Source: Tissierellaceae bacterium (lineage in GTDB: Bacteria; Bacillota; Clostridia; Tissierellales; Tissierellaceae). Taken from it: a stretch of DNA of 47,556 nt. Under the pieces are notes generated by a model that was not told the origin of the DNA, ran no database searches, and worked only from the letters and a program-made list of their open reading frames with translations. Of this stretch, positions 24,525 through 32,781 are shown in pieces. Location of the stretch: positions 1-47,556 of the forward strand of contig JARIDA010000009.1 in the NCBI GenBank assembly GCA_029257065.1, read 5' to 3'. Position 1 is the stretch's first letter. The number at the start of each line of letters is the position of its first letter. The position numbers and the translations under genes are program-made.

Positions 24525-25910
24525 TCACCTCTCTATTATATCTATATAGAATGATACCCCATTTTCCTCATTTCTAGCAAAAATAGAATAATCATGTATA
24601 TCTAAAATTCTCTTAACAATGGACAATCCTAAACCAATCTCTCCATTTTTACCCTTATGAAACTTTTCAAATATAGTATTAATGGATTCATTATCTAAAC
24701 TTTCACCATCATTCCAAAATTTAACTCTATAGCCATTTGGAATCTCTTCACCAGATATAAGAATACTTGAATGCACATGTCTAATAGCATTATCCAAAAT
24801 ATTCTCAACAACAATTCGCATCTGTTCCTCATCAGCATGAATATTCATCTCTGGCAGATCAATATTCCATTTAATATTAGGATTTCTAAAGGATAATTTT
24901 TTTACTATGGAAATAATAAGCTGATCAAATAGAAAAAATTCTCTATTATGTCCTAAATTAGACATATAGTCCAATCGAGTAAGGTAAAGAAGATCTCCTA
25001 CCTTGGCCTCTAATCTATCCGTTTCTTCATCTATAATTGCCAGTGATGAATCCAAATCTCCCTCTGGGAAAATCCCATCTGAAATAGCTTGACTATAGCT
25101 CTTTATAACCATTATAGGTGTTTTAAGTTCATGGGAAATATTTTGTAAAAAAGCCTGTTCTGATTTATCCTGTCTGATCAATTCTTTTCTTAACTTTTCA
25201 ATGGATTCTCCTAATTTACCAATTTCATCACTTCTGTCCATTAAGATTTCTTCATCCCATTTTCTATCACTAAGTTTTTCTACCTTTTTTTCTAAATTGA
25301 CTAGAGGATTGGAAATATATTTAGAGAAAAATATAGCTGGAATCCAAGATAGAAGTAAAATTATAATTGTTAAAAATACCAGTTTGTTAAATAGTGTCTT
25401 AACCAAATCATCCCTATAGGAATCATTTAGAAAAGATACTAAAAAAACATCCTCACTTTTTATTAATGGTCCAAATTGTTCTTCCAGAGTGGCTTTTGTT
25501 ATTATATAAAATATCTTCTCATCTTTTAAACTCATAGAATATTCCTGTGAATTATCCTTCTGATTAAATGCATCTCTTTTTGTCTTTTCAATTAGTTCTA
25601 CAGAGAGAAATTCTTCATAAATAGAATCTGTAGTAAAGTTACCATCAGAATAGAGTATGAAATGTTTTACTCTTCTAGCATCCTCATCTAGAGGATCTCT
25701 CTTAATAGAAAAATCAGAATTCTCCTCCTCCATATTTGATTGGGATGATTTATTAAAAGTCTCTTGAGCCGTTCTAATGGTTGAATACATTTCTGTAGTG
25801 AAAAAATCTCTAAGAGTATATGGGAGTATAAAAACTAAAATGCCTGAAATAAATAAGCTTATTAGAGCTATAACAATCCAAATTTGTAATGACAGACTAT
25901 GGTTTTTCAT
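24525..25910 (-). CDS. Sensor histidine kinase (HAMP, HisKA, HATPase)
   Basis: A 461-residue two-component sensor. Membrane segments at about 9-30 and 174-195 flank an extracytoplasmic sensing region. Then come a HAMP domain (195-250), the H-box with phospho-acceptor H260 in NISHELKTP, the N-box (VENILDNAIRHV) and the G-box (GEIGLGLSIVKRIL). Its ATG overlaps the response regulator stop (ATGA), so the pair is co-translated. Divergence from htrA and the layout recall CssS, a secretion-stress sensor, but sequence identity to CssS cannot be asserted here. Confidence 0.94.
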   Translation of the reverse strand: MKNHSLSLQIWIVIALISLFISGILVFILPYTLRDFFTTEMYSTIRTAQETFNKSSQSNMEEENSDFSIKRDPLDEDARRVKHFILYSDGNFTTDSIYEEFLSVELIEKTKRDAFNQKDNSQEYSMSLKDEKIFYIITKATLEEQFGPLIKSEDVFLVSFLNDSYRDDLVKTLFNKLVFLTIIILLLSWIPAIFFSKYISNPLVNLEKKVEKLSDRKWDEEILMDRSDEIGKLGESIEKLRKELIRQDKSEQAFLQNISHELKTPIMVIKSYSQAISDGIFPEGDLDSSLAIIDEETDRLEAKVGDLLYLTRLDYMSNLGHNREFFLFDQLIISIVKKLSFRNPNIKWNIDLPEMNIHADEEQMRIVVENILDNAIRHVHSSILISGEEIPNGYRVKFWNDGESLDNESINTIFEKFHKGKNGEIGLGLSIVKRILDIHDYSIFARNEENGVSFYIDIIER

Positions 25911-26575
25911 ATCTCATTCATCCTATATCCAAAGCCATAAATAGTTTCTATATTTAATTTTGACATTTTGGACCTAAGCCTTCTAACTAAATCATCTACA
26001 ACTCTATCTGATCCAAAATAGTCATCACCCCAAACTTGATCTAATATCTCATCCCTTGAAAGAGCAGTATTATTATTCTTTAAAAACAGCTCTAATAGTG
26101 AAAATTCTTTATTTGTAAGCTCTATTATTTCATCATTTTCCCAGACTGAACGACTTTTTTTACTTATTTTATAAGTTTGTAGCTGAATTTCCTCTAAATC
26201 ATTGGAATCTCCATACACTCGGTTTAAAATATTTTTTGTTCTAATAACCAATTCACGGGGAAGGAAGGGCTTAGCCAAATAGTCATCACTACCAAATTCT
26301 AAACCTATAACCCTATCCATATCCGCATCTCTTGCAGAGATAAATATTACAGGAAGATTGGGATACTTATCCTTTATTGATTTTATTAATTGATATCCAT
26401 CTATATCTGGTAACATTATATCTAAAATCCATAAATCAGGTGGATTTACTATCTCCTTCTCAGCATCCTTTCCATTTAAGAAAGACCTAACTTTCCACCC
26501 CTGGTTAGTTAAATAATATTTAAGTATTTTATTTAAATTTGGATCATCTTCAACCAAATAGATATTAAAACTCAT
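25907..26575 (-). CDS. OmpR/PhoB-family response regulator
   Basis: A 222-residue DNA-binding regulator. The receiver domain (1-118) has the acidic pocket E9/D10/D11, phospho-acceptor D52, S79 and K101. The winged-helix domain (about 128-222) ends with the usual YGFGYRMN. It is the first gene of the operon with the kinase and the MBL-fold hydrolase. It is divergent from htrA across a 138-base gap with phased direct repeats, its probable binding sites. Self-regulation plus htrA control is the likely scheme. Confidence 0.94.
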   Translation of the reverse strand: MSFNIYLVEDDPNLNKILKYYLTNQGWKVRSFLNGKDAEKEIVNPPDLWILDIMLPDIDGYQLIKSIKDKYPNLPVIFISARDADMDRVIGLEFGSDDYLAKPFLPRELVIRTKNILNRVYGDSNDLEEIQLQTYKISKKSRSVWENDEIIELTNKEFSLLELFLKNNNTALSRDEILDQVWGDDYFGSDRVVDDLVRRLRSKMSKLNIETIYGFGYRMNEI

Positions 26576-26594
26576 ATTATCACCTCTTAATCCT

Positions 26595-26600
26595 ATTATA
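26595..26600 (-). promoter_or_regulatory. Predicted -10 of the response regulator operon
   Basis: On the minus strand this reads TATAAT, about 20 bases before the start codon at 26575. No acceptable -35 lies 16-18 bases further upstream (AGGAAT), which fits an activator-dependent promoter. Confidence 0.5.
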
Positions 26601-26639
26601 TATTAAGAAATTTAATAATTCCTAATATAGATGAAAATC

Positions 26640-26669
26640 ACATAAAAAAACATAATTCACACATAATTC
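26640..26669. promoter_or_regulatory. Helically phased ACATAA direct repeats, putative response regulator operator
   Basis: ACATAA occurs at 26640, 26650 and 26661, and the last two extend to ACATAATTC. Spacings of 10 and 11 bases match one DNA turn, as usual for tandem OmpR-family dimers. The cluster sits upstream of and overlaps the expected -35 of htrA (26663-26668). Confidence 0.65.
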
Positions 26670-26685
26670 CTCCATATTTATAGTA

Positions 26686-26691
26686 TATAAT
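26686..26691 (+). promoter_or_regulatory. Predicted -10 of htrA
   Basis: TATAAT, 22 bases before the htrA ATG and followed by AAGGAGG. The -35 position (ATAATT) is poor and lies within the ACATAATTC repeat, which suggests activation. Confidence 0.55.
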
Positions 26692-26713
26692 AATATACAA
26701 GGAGGTCGTTAGA

Positions 26714-27949
26714 ATGTATAGAGATGATGAAAATAATAGAGAAGAAAGCACTAAAAGAGAATTTTATCCAGATGAATCAACACTTATGGGAGAAAATAGT
26801 ATAAAACAATTAAGTGAAAATAATGATGAGAGAGAGAAAATTCCTAAAAAGAGGAAAAAAAATAAGGGCGGTAAGATTTCTTATTTTCTTGTAGCATTAG
26901 TGGCAGCAATAATAGGTGGGTTAGTGTCACAAATAATAGGACCCTATGTATTTACAAATTCAGGACTAAATCAAATAGATAGAGGGATAAATCAAGAATA
27001 TACAATTCATCCTTCAGATGATATTACATCTGTAGCTGCAGTGGCAAAGTCCAATATGAGCTCTGTAGTTGGGATAACAACAGTGGAAGTTCAACAATAC
27101 TTCTTTTCACTACAAGAGGTGGAAGGGGTTGGATCAGGAGTAATAGTGGATTCAGATGGTTATATTTTAACGAATTCACATGTGGTTGGAGACGGTAGAG
27201 CTAAATCATTAAATGTGATTTTTGAAGATGGAGAAAAAGTAGAAGGTAAGGTACTTTGGAATGATAGAAGCGTGGATTTAGCCATGGTAAAAGTAGATAA
27301 AACTGGTCTACCAGCAGCTAAATTAGGTGATTCAGACTCATTAGAAGTTGGGGAGTTAGCAGTTGCCATAGGAAATCCTTTAGGCCTTGATTTTCAAAGA
27401 TCTGTAACAGCAGGAGTAGTATCAGGTCTTAATAGAACTATAGAGGTAAATGATATAGTTATGGAAGACCTAATTCAAACAGATGCTTCAATAAATAGGG
27501 GAAATAGTGGAGGGCCACTACTTAATTCTAGGGGAGAGGTTATTGGAATAAATACTGTTAAAGTGAGCTCAGGAGAAGGATTAGGTTTTTCAATTCCAAT
27601 AAATTTAATAAAGCCGATAATATCTGAGGTAGTTAGCAAAGGAACTCATAAAGCAGTCCTTTTAGGTGTTAGTGGAGTTGGAGTTAAGGAATATCAGGCC
27701 ACACTGGGAATTCAATTATCTACAGACCAGGGTATTATATTGGTAGAAGTAATATCAGATGGACCAGCTCATCAGGCCGGATTAAGAGCAGCTGATATAG
27801 TAAAAGCTGTAGATGATAGAGAGATCAATAGTATGTCAGATTTAAAAGCAGTATTATATAAATATAAAAAAGGTGATAAAGCTATTTTTGAAATAATCAG
27901 AGATGGAAAAGAAGAAAAAATTGAAGTGCATTTTACTCAAACAAACTAG
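26714..27949 (+). CDS. htrA: HtrA/DegP-like membrane-anchored serine protease with PDZ domain
   Basis: A 411-residue quality-control protease that degrades misfolded exported proteins. It has a charged cytoplasmic tail (1-53), one membrane anchor (about 55-76), a trypsin-like domain with H156 (TNSHVVGD), D188 (SVDLAMVKV) and S265 (GNSGGPL), and a PDZ domain (about 315-405). The layout matches Firmicute HtrA/HtrB. It is divergent from a two-component system, with direct repeats between, which resembles the CssRS-htrA secretion-stress circuit of Bacillus. AAGGAGG precedes the ATG and a terminator follows. Confidence 0.95.
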   Translation: MYRDDENNREESTKREFYPDESTLMGENSIKQLSENNDEREKIPKKRKKNKGGKISYFLVALVAAIIGGLVSQIIGPYVFTNSGLNQIDRGINQEYTIHPSDDITSVAAVAKSNMSSVVGITTVEVQQYFFSLQEVEGVGSGVIVDSDGYILTNSHVVGDGRAKSLNVIFEDGEKVEGKVLWNDRSVDLAMVKVDKTGLPAAKLGDSDSLEVGELAVAIGNPLGLDFQRSVTAGVVSGLNRTIEVNDIVMEDLIQTDASINRGNSGGPLLNSRGEVIGINTVKVSSGEGLGFSIPINLIKPIISEVVSKGTHKAVLLGVSGVGVKEYQATLGIQLSTDQGIILVEVISDGPAHQAGLRAADIVKAVDDREINSMSDLKAVLYKYKKGDKAIFEIIRDGKEEKIEVHFTQTN

Positions 27950-27950
27950 A

Positions 27951-27980
27951 AAAAAGGCTTGAAATTTCAAGCCTTTTTTT
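27951..27980 (+). terminator. Intrinsic terminator of htrA
   Basis: A perfect 28-base palindrome with AAAAAGGCTTGAAA arms, followed by more T residues. Confidence 0.9.
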
Positions 27981-28057
27981 AAATACATATAAATGATTAT
28001 AATAATTATATAAAAGGTTATGATAAAAGGCTAAGTGCTTGAATAATAAAAGGGACA

Positions 28058-28099
28058 GTGTTAATATTTAGACATATAGAGTTTTCAGAATATTAACAC
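28058..28099 (+). repeat. 11-bp inverted repeat in the upstream region of the unknown membrane protein
   Basis: GTGTTAATATT (28058-28068) and AATATTAACAC (28089-28099) form perfect arms around a 20-base loop. They end 66 bases before the ATG at 28166. No T-run follows, so it is not a terminator; a leader structure or a pair of regulator half-sites is possible. Confidence 0.65.
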
Positions 28100-28165
28100 A
28101 ATCCTGAGGATTTAATATTTAAATAACTTATAGTATATTAATCTTAAATTTGAGGAGGAGATAGC

Positions 28166-29023
28166 ATGAGTATTATGGGTATAGCTGCTGCTTTTAGTGG
28201 TGGAATTTTTGGTGCATTAATAGGGGGTACAGTATCTTTTATATTTACAGGTATATTAGCACTTATGGGTATAGGGGTTTTAATGTCCTCAGGAGATAGT
28301 ACAATATTAGATGTAATAGCATTTGGACCATTTTTTGGACCACATATAGCTTTTGCAGGTGGAGTTGCGGCCTCAACTTATTCAGGTATGAGAAGAAGCA
28401 AACTAGAATCTCAAGGAATAGAATGTTACAAACTACATCCAGAAGGATATGACTGTACAGCACCTAACTATACTAGTAAGGAATTTGGACCACTAATAGT
28501 AGGTGGAGTTTTTGGTATATTAGGATACATAATTAATGATCTTATTATTAAGACGGGTATAGCAATAGATACAATAGCATTAGCAGTGGCAATATCAGGT
28601 GCTCTAAGTAGAATGTTTATAGCTAAACAAGGAATAATAGGAGACTATCAAGAGGCAGACTATGAAATTTCTATGAAAACATCATTATATATTATGCTTT
28701 GGGGTACAGCTGTAGGTCTATTAACTGCAATAGCAGCAATAGCAATTGATGCTCCAGCTATTGGATGGGCAATAAGTGCTACGTCACTATTATTTATATA
28801 TATGAAAGTGGATTCATTCCCAGTTTCCCACCATATTACAATGGTGGCAGGTGTAGCAGCAGTTACAACTGGTAGTCCAGTTATAGGGGCAATAGCAGGA
28901 GGAATAACTGGTATAGTAGGAGAATTTGTAAATAAATATACAAATTCAAATGTTCGTGGACATTTAGATATGCCAGCAGTATGTATAGCGATTGGTACTT
29001 TAATAGTATATGCAATATTTTAA
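28166..29023 (+). CDS. Polytopic membrane protein of unknown function
   Basis: A 285-residue, Gly/Ala/Ile-rich protein with about seven to eight predicted membrane segments. One soluble loop (about 75-105) has two Cys and the sequence SKLESQGIECYKLHPEG. Small-residue-rich helices such as FSGGIFGALIGG and VIGAIAGGITGIVGEF resemble channel or permease packing, and a SHH motif (DSFPVSHH) near 220 could bind metal or take part in transport. I recognise no family. It is monocistronic, with GAGGAGGAG before the ATG and a terminator after it. Confidence 0.75.
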   Translation: MSIMGIAAAFSGGIFGALIGGTVSFIFTGILALMGIGVLMSSGDSTILDVIAFGPFFGPHIAFAGGVAASTYSGMRRSKLESQGIECYKLHPEGYDCTAPNYTSKEFGPLIVGGVFGILGYIINDLIIKTGIAIDTIALAVAISGALSRMFIAKQGIIGDYQEADYEISMKTSLYIMLWGTAVGLLTAIAAIAIDAPAIGWAISATSLLFIYMKVDSFPVSHHITMVAGVAAVTTGSPVIGAIAGGITGIVGEFVNKYTNSNVRGHLDMPAVCIAIGTLIVYAIF

Positions 29024-29103
29024 TAGTCTTATTGATTGTTAAACTAGCTTTGGTAAAAGAGAGAAAATATTAGAAAATTAATTTAATATATTATAAGAGA
29101 ATG

Positions 29104-29138
29104 GAACAGGAGAGATTTTAATCTAGCCTGTTCTTTTT
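29104..29138 (+). terminator. Intrinsic terminator after the unknown membrane protein gene
   Basis: GAACAGG (29104-29110) pairs with CCTGTTC (29127-29133); an inner AGAT/ATCT pairing extends it and T residues follow. Confidence 0.8.
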
Positions 29139-29182
29139 ATATATGTTATATTTGTATTAAGATAAAAATAGGAGGTTATATA

Positions 29183-29869
29183 GTGAAACTTATATATAAG
29201 GGAAAAACAAAAGATGTTTATGATTTAAAGGATGGAAGTTATTTATTACAATTTAAAGATGATGTAACAGGAGAAGATGGTAAATTTGATCCAGGAGCTA
29301 ACACAGTAGGACTGACTATTGATGGAATAGGACAATCAGGTCTTAGACTCACAGAGTTCTTTTTTGAAAAGATAAATCAAATGGGAATAGACACACATTA
29401 TATTGATTCGGATATTGAAAAATCTACAATGACTGTTTTACCAGCCAAGATGTTTGGTGAAGGTTTGGAAGTTATTTGTAGATATAGGGCAGTTGGAAGT
29501 TTTATGAGAAGATATGGGAAATATGCTAAGGAAGGGCAAAAGCTAGACTCATATGTGGAGATAACACTAAAAGATGACGATAGAAATGATCCATTAATTA
29601 CAAAAGATGCTCTAGAAATGTTAGGTATATTGAATAATGAAGAATATGATATATTAGTCCAATTAACTAAGAGAATATGTAGTATGATAAAAGAAGAGTT
29701 AGCTAAAAAGGGTATAGAACTATATGATATTAAATTAGAATTTGGAAGAGTGGGAGAGGATAATCGTATTGCCCTAATTGATGAAATATCAGGTGGAAAT
29801 ATGAGAACCTATAAAGATGGAGAATATTTAGAACCCTTTCAGTTAGAAAATATTATTTTAGAAGATTAA
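29183..29869 (+). CDS. purC: Phosphoribosylaminoimidazole-succinocarboxamide synthase (SAICAR synthetase)
   Basis: A 228-residue purine biosynthesis enzyme that joins CAIR and aspartate using ATP. The N-terminal YKGKTKDVYDLKDG is the ATP-loop signature; RYRAVGSFMRRYG near 94 and KLEFGR near 188, followed by DEISGGNMR, are family landmarks. The GTG start at 29183 has AGGAGG at 29171-29176. It is separated from other pur genes in this window and followed after 20 bases by msrB, so the pairing is probably positional. Confidence 0.95.
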   Translation: MKLIYKGKTKDVYDLKDGSYLLQFKDDVTGEDGKFDPGANTVGLTIDGIGQSGLRLTEFFFEKINQMGIDTHYIDSDIEKSTMTVLPAKMFGEGLEVICRYRAVGSFMRRYGKYAKEGQKLDSYVEITLKDDDRNDPLITKDALEMLGILNNEEYDILVQLTKRICSMIKEELAKKGIELYDIKLEFGRVGEDNRIALIDEISGGNMRTYKDGEYLEPFQLENIILED

Positions 29870-29889
29870 TAGAAGGGATATGATAATAA

Positions 29890-30339
29890 ATGAATAAGGA
29901 ATATGGAAAGCCGGAGGAAGAAGAGATAAGAAATAGATTAAATCAAATTGAATATGCAGTAACTCAAGAGGATGCTACAGAAAAACCTTTTTCTCATGAA
30001 TATGATCAAAAATTTGAAGATGGAATTTATGTGGATATAGTATCAGGAGAACCACTATTTAGTTCGAAAGATAAATATGATGCAGGATGTGGTTGGCCTA
30101 GCTTTACTAAGCCAATAGAAAAGGTAGAGATTGTAGAATTAGAAGATAGAAGTTTAAGTAGAGTGAGAACTGAGGTTAGAAGTAAACACGGAGATTCTCA
30201 TCTAGGCCATGTATTTGAAGATGGACCAGTTAAAGAAGGTGGACTTAGATATTGTATAAATGGAGCGGCACTTAGATTTATTCCGGTGGATAAGTTAGAA
30301 GAAGAAGGATACGAAGAATATAAGAGTCTATTTAGATAA
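29890..30339 (+). CDS. msrB: Peptide-methionine (R)-S-oxide reductase MsrB
   Basis: A 149-residue repair enzyme that reduces methionine-R-sulfoxide. The core signatures are [19 protein letters not shown] and [11 protein letters not shown]; the catalytic Cys is in RYCIN and the Cys in AGCGWP is the likely resolving residue. It lacks the zinc CXXC pairs, as in many Firmicute forms. It sits between purC and a Cys-rich Crp/Fnr regulator, which starts 11 bases later. Joint oxidative-stress control is possible but not shown. Confidence 0.95.
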   Translation: MNKEYGKPEEEEIRNRLNQIEYAVTQEDATEKPFSHEYDQKFEDGIYVDIVSGEPLFSSKDKYDAGCGWPSFTKPIEKVEIVELEDRSLSRVRTEVRSKHGDSHLGHVFEDGPVKEGGLRYCINGAALRFIPVDKLEEEGYEEYKSLFR

Positions 30340-30350
30340 AGGGTGAAAAA

Positions 30351-31028
30351 ATGATCTGTAATTGTAGTAGTGAAAATAATTCTTGTTTAGATATTGTTCC
30401 TATATTTAGTAATCTTAATGAAGAAGAACAGATAAAAGTTTCAATGATAACGGATAGTAGACAATATAAAAAAGATGAGATCATTTATAATATGGGAGAG
30501 AGTAATAATAGTCTCTATGTAATTCATAAAGGTAATGTAAAAATAAGTAGAATAACTGAAGATGGTAAAGAGCAGGTTATTAGAATATTAAATCCAGGAG
30601 ATTTTTTAGGAGAATTATCCATTTTTTCCAAAGAATTGACATTGGATACGGCACAGGCCATATCTGATGTGACAATTTGTCAAATTCAAGGAGAAAAGTT
30701 AAAAGGGTTAATGTTAGAATATCCTAGTATTTCAATTAAAATAGTTGGTGAACTTAGCAATAGATTGAAAGATGCGGAAACCACTATTGAGAGAATTGGA
30801 GTTCAAACTGTGGATAAGAGAATAGCTGAAAAATTATTAGAATTATCTAAAGAGAGAAACATTATCCAATTGGATAGAACCAAAGGAATTTTGGCATCAG
30901 AGTTAGGTATAACACAGGAAACACTGAGTAGGAAACTATCTCAATTTCAAAAAGATGAATGGATAAGTATGAAAGGTCACAGAACAATTGTTATAAATAA
31001 AAGAGAAAAATTAGAAGAGATAAATTAA
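30351..31028 (+). CDS. Crp/Fnr-family transcriptional regulator with N-terminal cysteines
   Basis: A 225-residue regulator with a cyclic-nucleotide-binding-like beta-barrel (about 18-130), a dimer helix and a winged helix with recognition segment ASELGITQETLSRKL near 182. The N-terminus has C3, C5 and C12, and C110 lies in the barrel. This Cys set resembles FNR-type [4Fe-4S] sensors, though spacing differs from E. coli FNR. It may sense oxygen, NO or redox state; effector and targets are unknown. AAGGGTG precedes the ATG. It is the last gene after purC and msrB. Confidence 0.88.
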   Translation: MICNCSSENNSCLDIVPIFSNLNEEEQIKVSMITDSRQYKKDEIIYNMGESNNSLYVIHKGNVKISRITEDGKEQVIRILNPGDFLGELSIFSKELTLDTAQAISDVTICQIQGEKLKGLMLEYPSISIKIVGELSNRLKDAETTIERIGVQTVDKRIAEKLLELSKERNIIQLDRTKGILASELGITQETLSRKLSQFQKDEWISMKGHRTIVINKREKLEEIN

Positions 31029-31033
31029 TATTA

Positions 31034-31065
31034 AAAAACAGATGCTCCTAGGAGCATCTGTTTTT
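31034..31065. terminator. Bidirectional terminator between the Crp/Fnr and ABC-F genes
   Basis: A perfect 32-base palindrome with AAAAACAGATGCTCC arms, giving T-runs on both strands. It overlaps the last bases of the ABC-F stop. Confidence 0.92.
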
Positions 31066-32662
31066 ATTTTTCTTCATTTATAAATCGTTCAATATATTCA
31101 GAATAAGTCATAGCTCTATCATTAAAGCCATCTTCATTTAATTCTATTATCCTATTGGCAATAGTATCAATAAATTCATGATCCTTAGATGCAAAGAGAA
31201 TATTACTCTTATAGTCTATAAGACCATTATTAACAGCTGTTATAGATTCTAAGTCCAAATGGTTAGTAGGTTGATCTAAAACCAAAACATTTGCATTTTT
31301 AAGCATCATTCTAGATAACATACATCTAACTTTCTCTCCACCTGAAAGAACATTTGCCTCTTTTTTCGCCTCTTCTCCAGAAAACAACATTCTTCCTAGA
31401 AATCCTCTTATATAAATTTCTGATTGATCTTCTGAAAATTGTCTTAACCAGTTTATAAGATCTAATTTAACACCTTCAAAAAATTCAGAGTTATCTTTTG
31501 GAAAATAAGATGTTGTTATTGTAACACCCCATTTAAAACTACCCTCATCAGGTTCTATTTCTCCCATTAATATTTGGAAAAGAGTTGTTATAGCGATTTC
31601 ATCATTACCTATAAAAGCAATTTTATCTCCTGGATTAACTCTGAAACTAATATTATCCAAAATCTTAACACCATCAATAGTTTTAGAAATGTTTTCCACA
31701 GTTAACACTTCATTTCCAACTTCTCTATCTATTGAGAACCCAACAAAAGGATATTTCCTAGTAGATGGTTTAATGTCATCTAGTGTGATTTTATCAAGCA
31801 ACTTTTTACGTGAAGTAGCTTGTTTAGATTTAGATGCATTTGCACTGAATCTCTCTATAAAAGCCTCTAAATCTTTTATTTTTTCTGATTTTTTCTTATT
31901 TTGGTCTCTAGCCATTTGAAGTGCCAATTGACTTGATTCATACCAAAAGTCATAATTACCAGAAAACATAGTTATTTTACCAAAATCAATATCCACCATA
32001 TGAGTACAAACCTCATTTAAAAAGAATCTATCATGGGATACAACTATTACAGTACCCTGAAAATGTATTAAGAAATCTTGTAGCCAGTGTATGGTTTTAA
32101 TATCTAAATGGTTAGTAGGCTCATCCAGTATCAGTATATCTGGTTTACCAAATAGAGCTTGTGCTAAAAGCACTTTTATCTTTTCAATACCATTTAATTC
32201 GGACATGGTCTTATCATGTAATTCTGTATTTATTCCTAATCCTTGAAGCAAGGAAGAGGCATTTGATTCTGCAGACCATCCATCCATTTCAGCAAATTCA
32301 GCTTCAAGTTCTGAGGCTTTTATTCCATCCTCATCATTGAAATCTTCTTTCATATATAGAGCATCTTTTTCTATCATAATATTATATAATTTTTCATTTC
32401 CCATAATAACAGTGTCAATAACATTATATTCGTCATATTGAAAATGATCCTGTGTTAGAACAGACATACGAGCATCTTTATTAATATCTATTCTTCCAGC
32501 AGAGGGCTCTAGTTCTCCAGAAAGAGCTCTAAGAAAAGTACTCTTTCCAGCACCATTTGCTCCAATTACTCCATAACAGTTTTCAGGAGTAAACATTAAA
32601 TTTACATCTTCAAATAATTTTTGCGAGCCAAAACTAATGGCCAATTCATTTATATTTATCAT
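31064..32662 (-). CDS. ABC-F family ATPase, YkpA/YbiT type
   Basis: A 532-residue soluble twin-ATPase protein acting on ribosomes. The first site has Walker A GANGAGKST and Walker B LILDEPTNHLD, with a degenerate signature (LNGIEK). The linker is basic. The second has signature LSGGEK and Walker B VLVLDQPTNHLD (Gln in place of Glu). The opening residues ISFGSQKLFEDVN match the YkpA/YbiT subgroup, and there is no membrane segment. I start at 32662 because AGGATG lies 6-8 bases upstream; the ATG at 32710 has no such site. Confidence 0.9.
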   Translation of the reverse strand: MININELAISFGSQKLFEDVNLMFTPENCYGVIGANGAGKSTFLRALSGELEPSAGRIDINKDARMSVLTQDHFQYDEYNVIDTVIMGNEKLYNIMIEKDALYMKEDFNDEDGIKASELEAEFAEMDGWSAESNASSLLQGLGINTELHDKTMSELNGIEKIKVLLAQALFGKPDILILDEPTNHLDIKTIHWLQDFLIHFQGTVIVVSHDRFFLNEVCTHMVDIDFGKITMFSGNYDFWYESSQLALQMARDQNKKKSEKIKDLEAFIERFSANASKSKQATSRKKLLDKITLDDIKPSTRKYPFVGFSIDREVGNEVLTVENISKTIDGVKILDNISFRVNPGDKIAFIGNDEIAITTLFQILMGEIEPDEGSFKWGVTITTSYFPKDNSEFFEGVKLDLINWLRQFSEDQSEIYIRGFLGRMLFSGEEAKKEANVLSGGEKVRCMLSRMMLKNANVLVLDQPTNHLDLESITAVNNGLIDYKSNILFASKDHEFIDTIANRIIELNEDGFNDRAMTYSEYIERFINEEK

Positions 32663-32744
32663 TTTAATCATCCTAACTTTTAAATTCACAAAATCGAGTA
32701 TATCATACATTAAATTGTAAAGATATAATATTTTTTAAAAATAT

Positions 32745-32772
32745 AAAAAGATCTATATGAATAGATCTTTTT
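32745..32772 (-). terminator. Intrinsic terminator of the D,D-carboxypeptidase gene
   Basis: AAAAAGATCTAT and ATAGATCTTTTT arms (32745-32756, 32761-32772) around a 4-base loop, giving a T-run on the minus strand. Confidence 0.88.
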
Positions 32773-32781
32773 CACTATTAT

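Noticed and set aside
28051-28110. Known riboswitch upstream of the unknown membrane protein
   Set aside because: The inverted repeat does not carry the conserved cores of purine, c-di-GMP, fluoride, manganese or preQ1 riboswitches as far as I can see.
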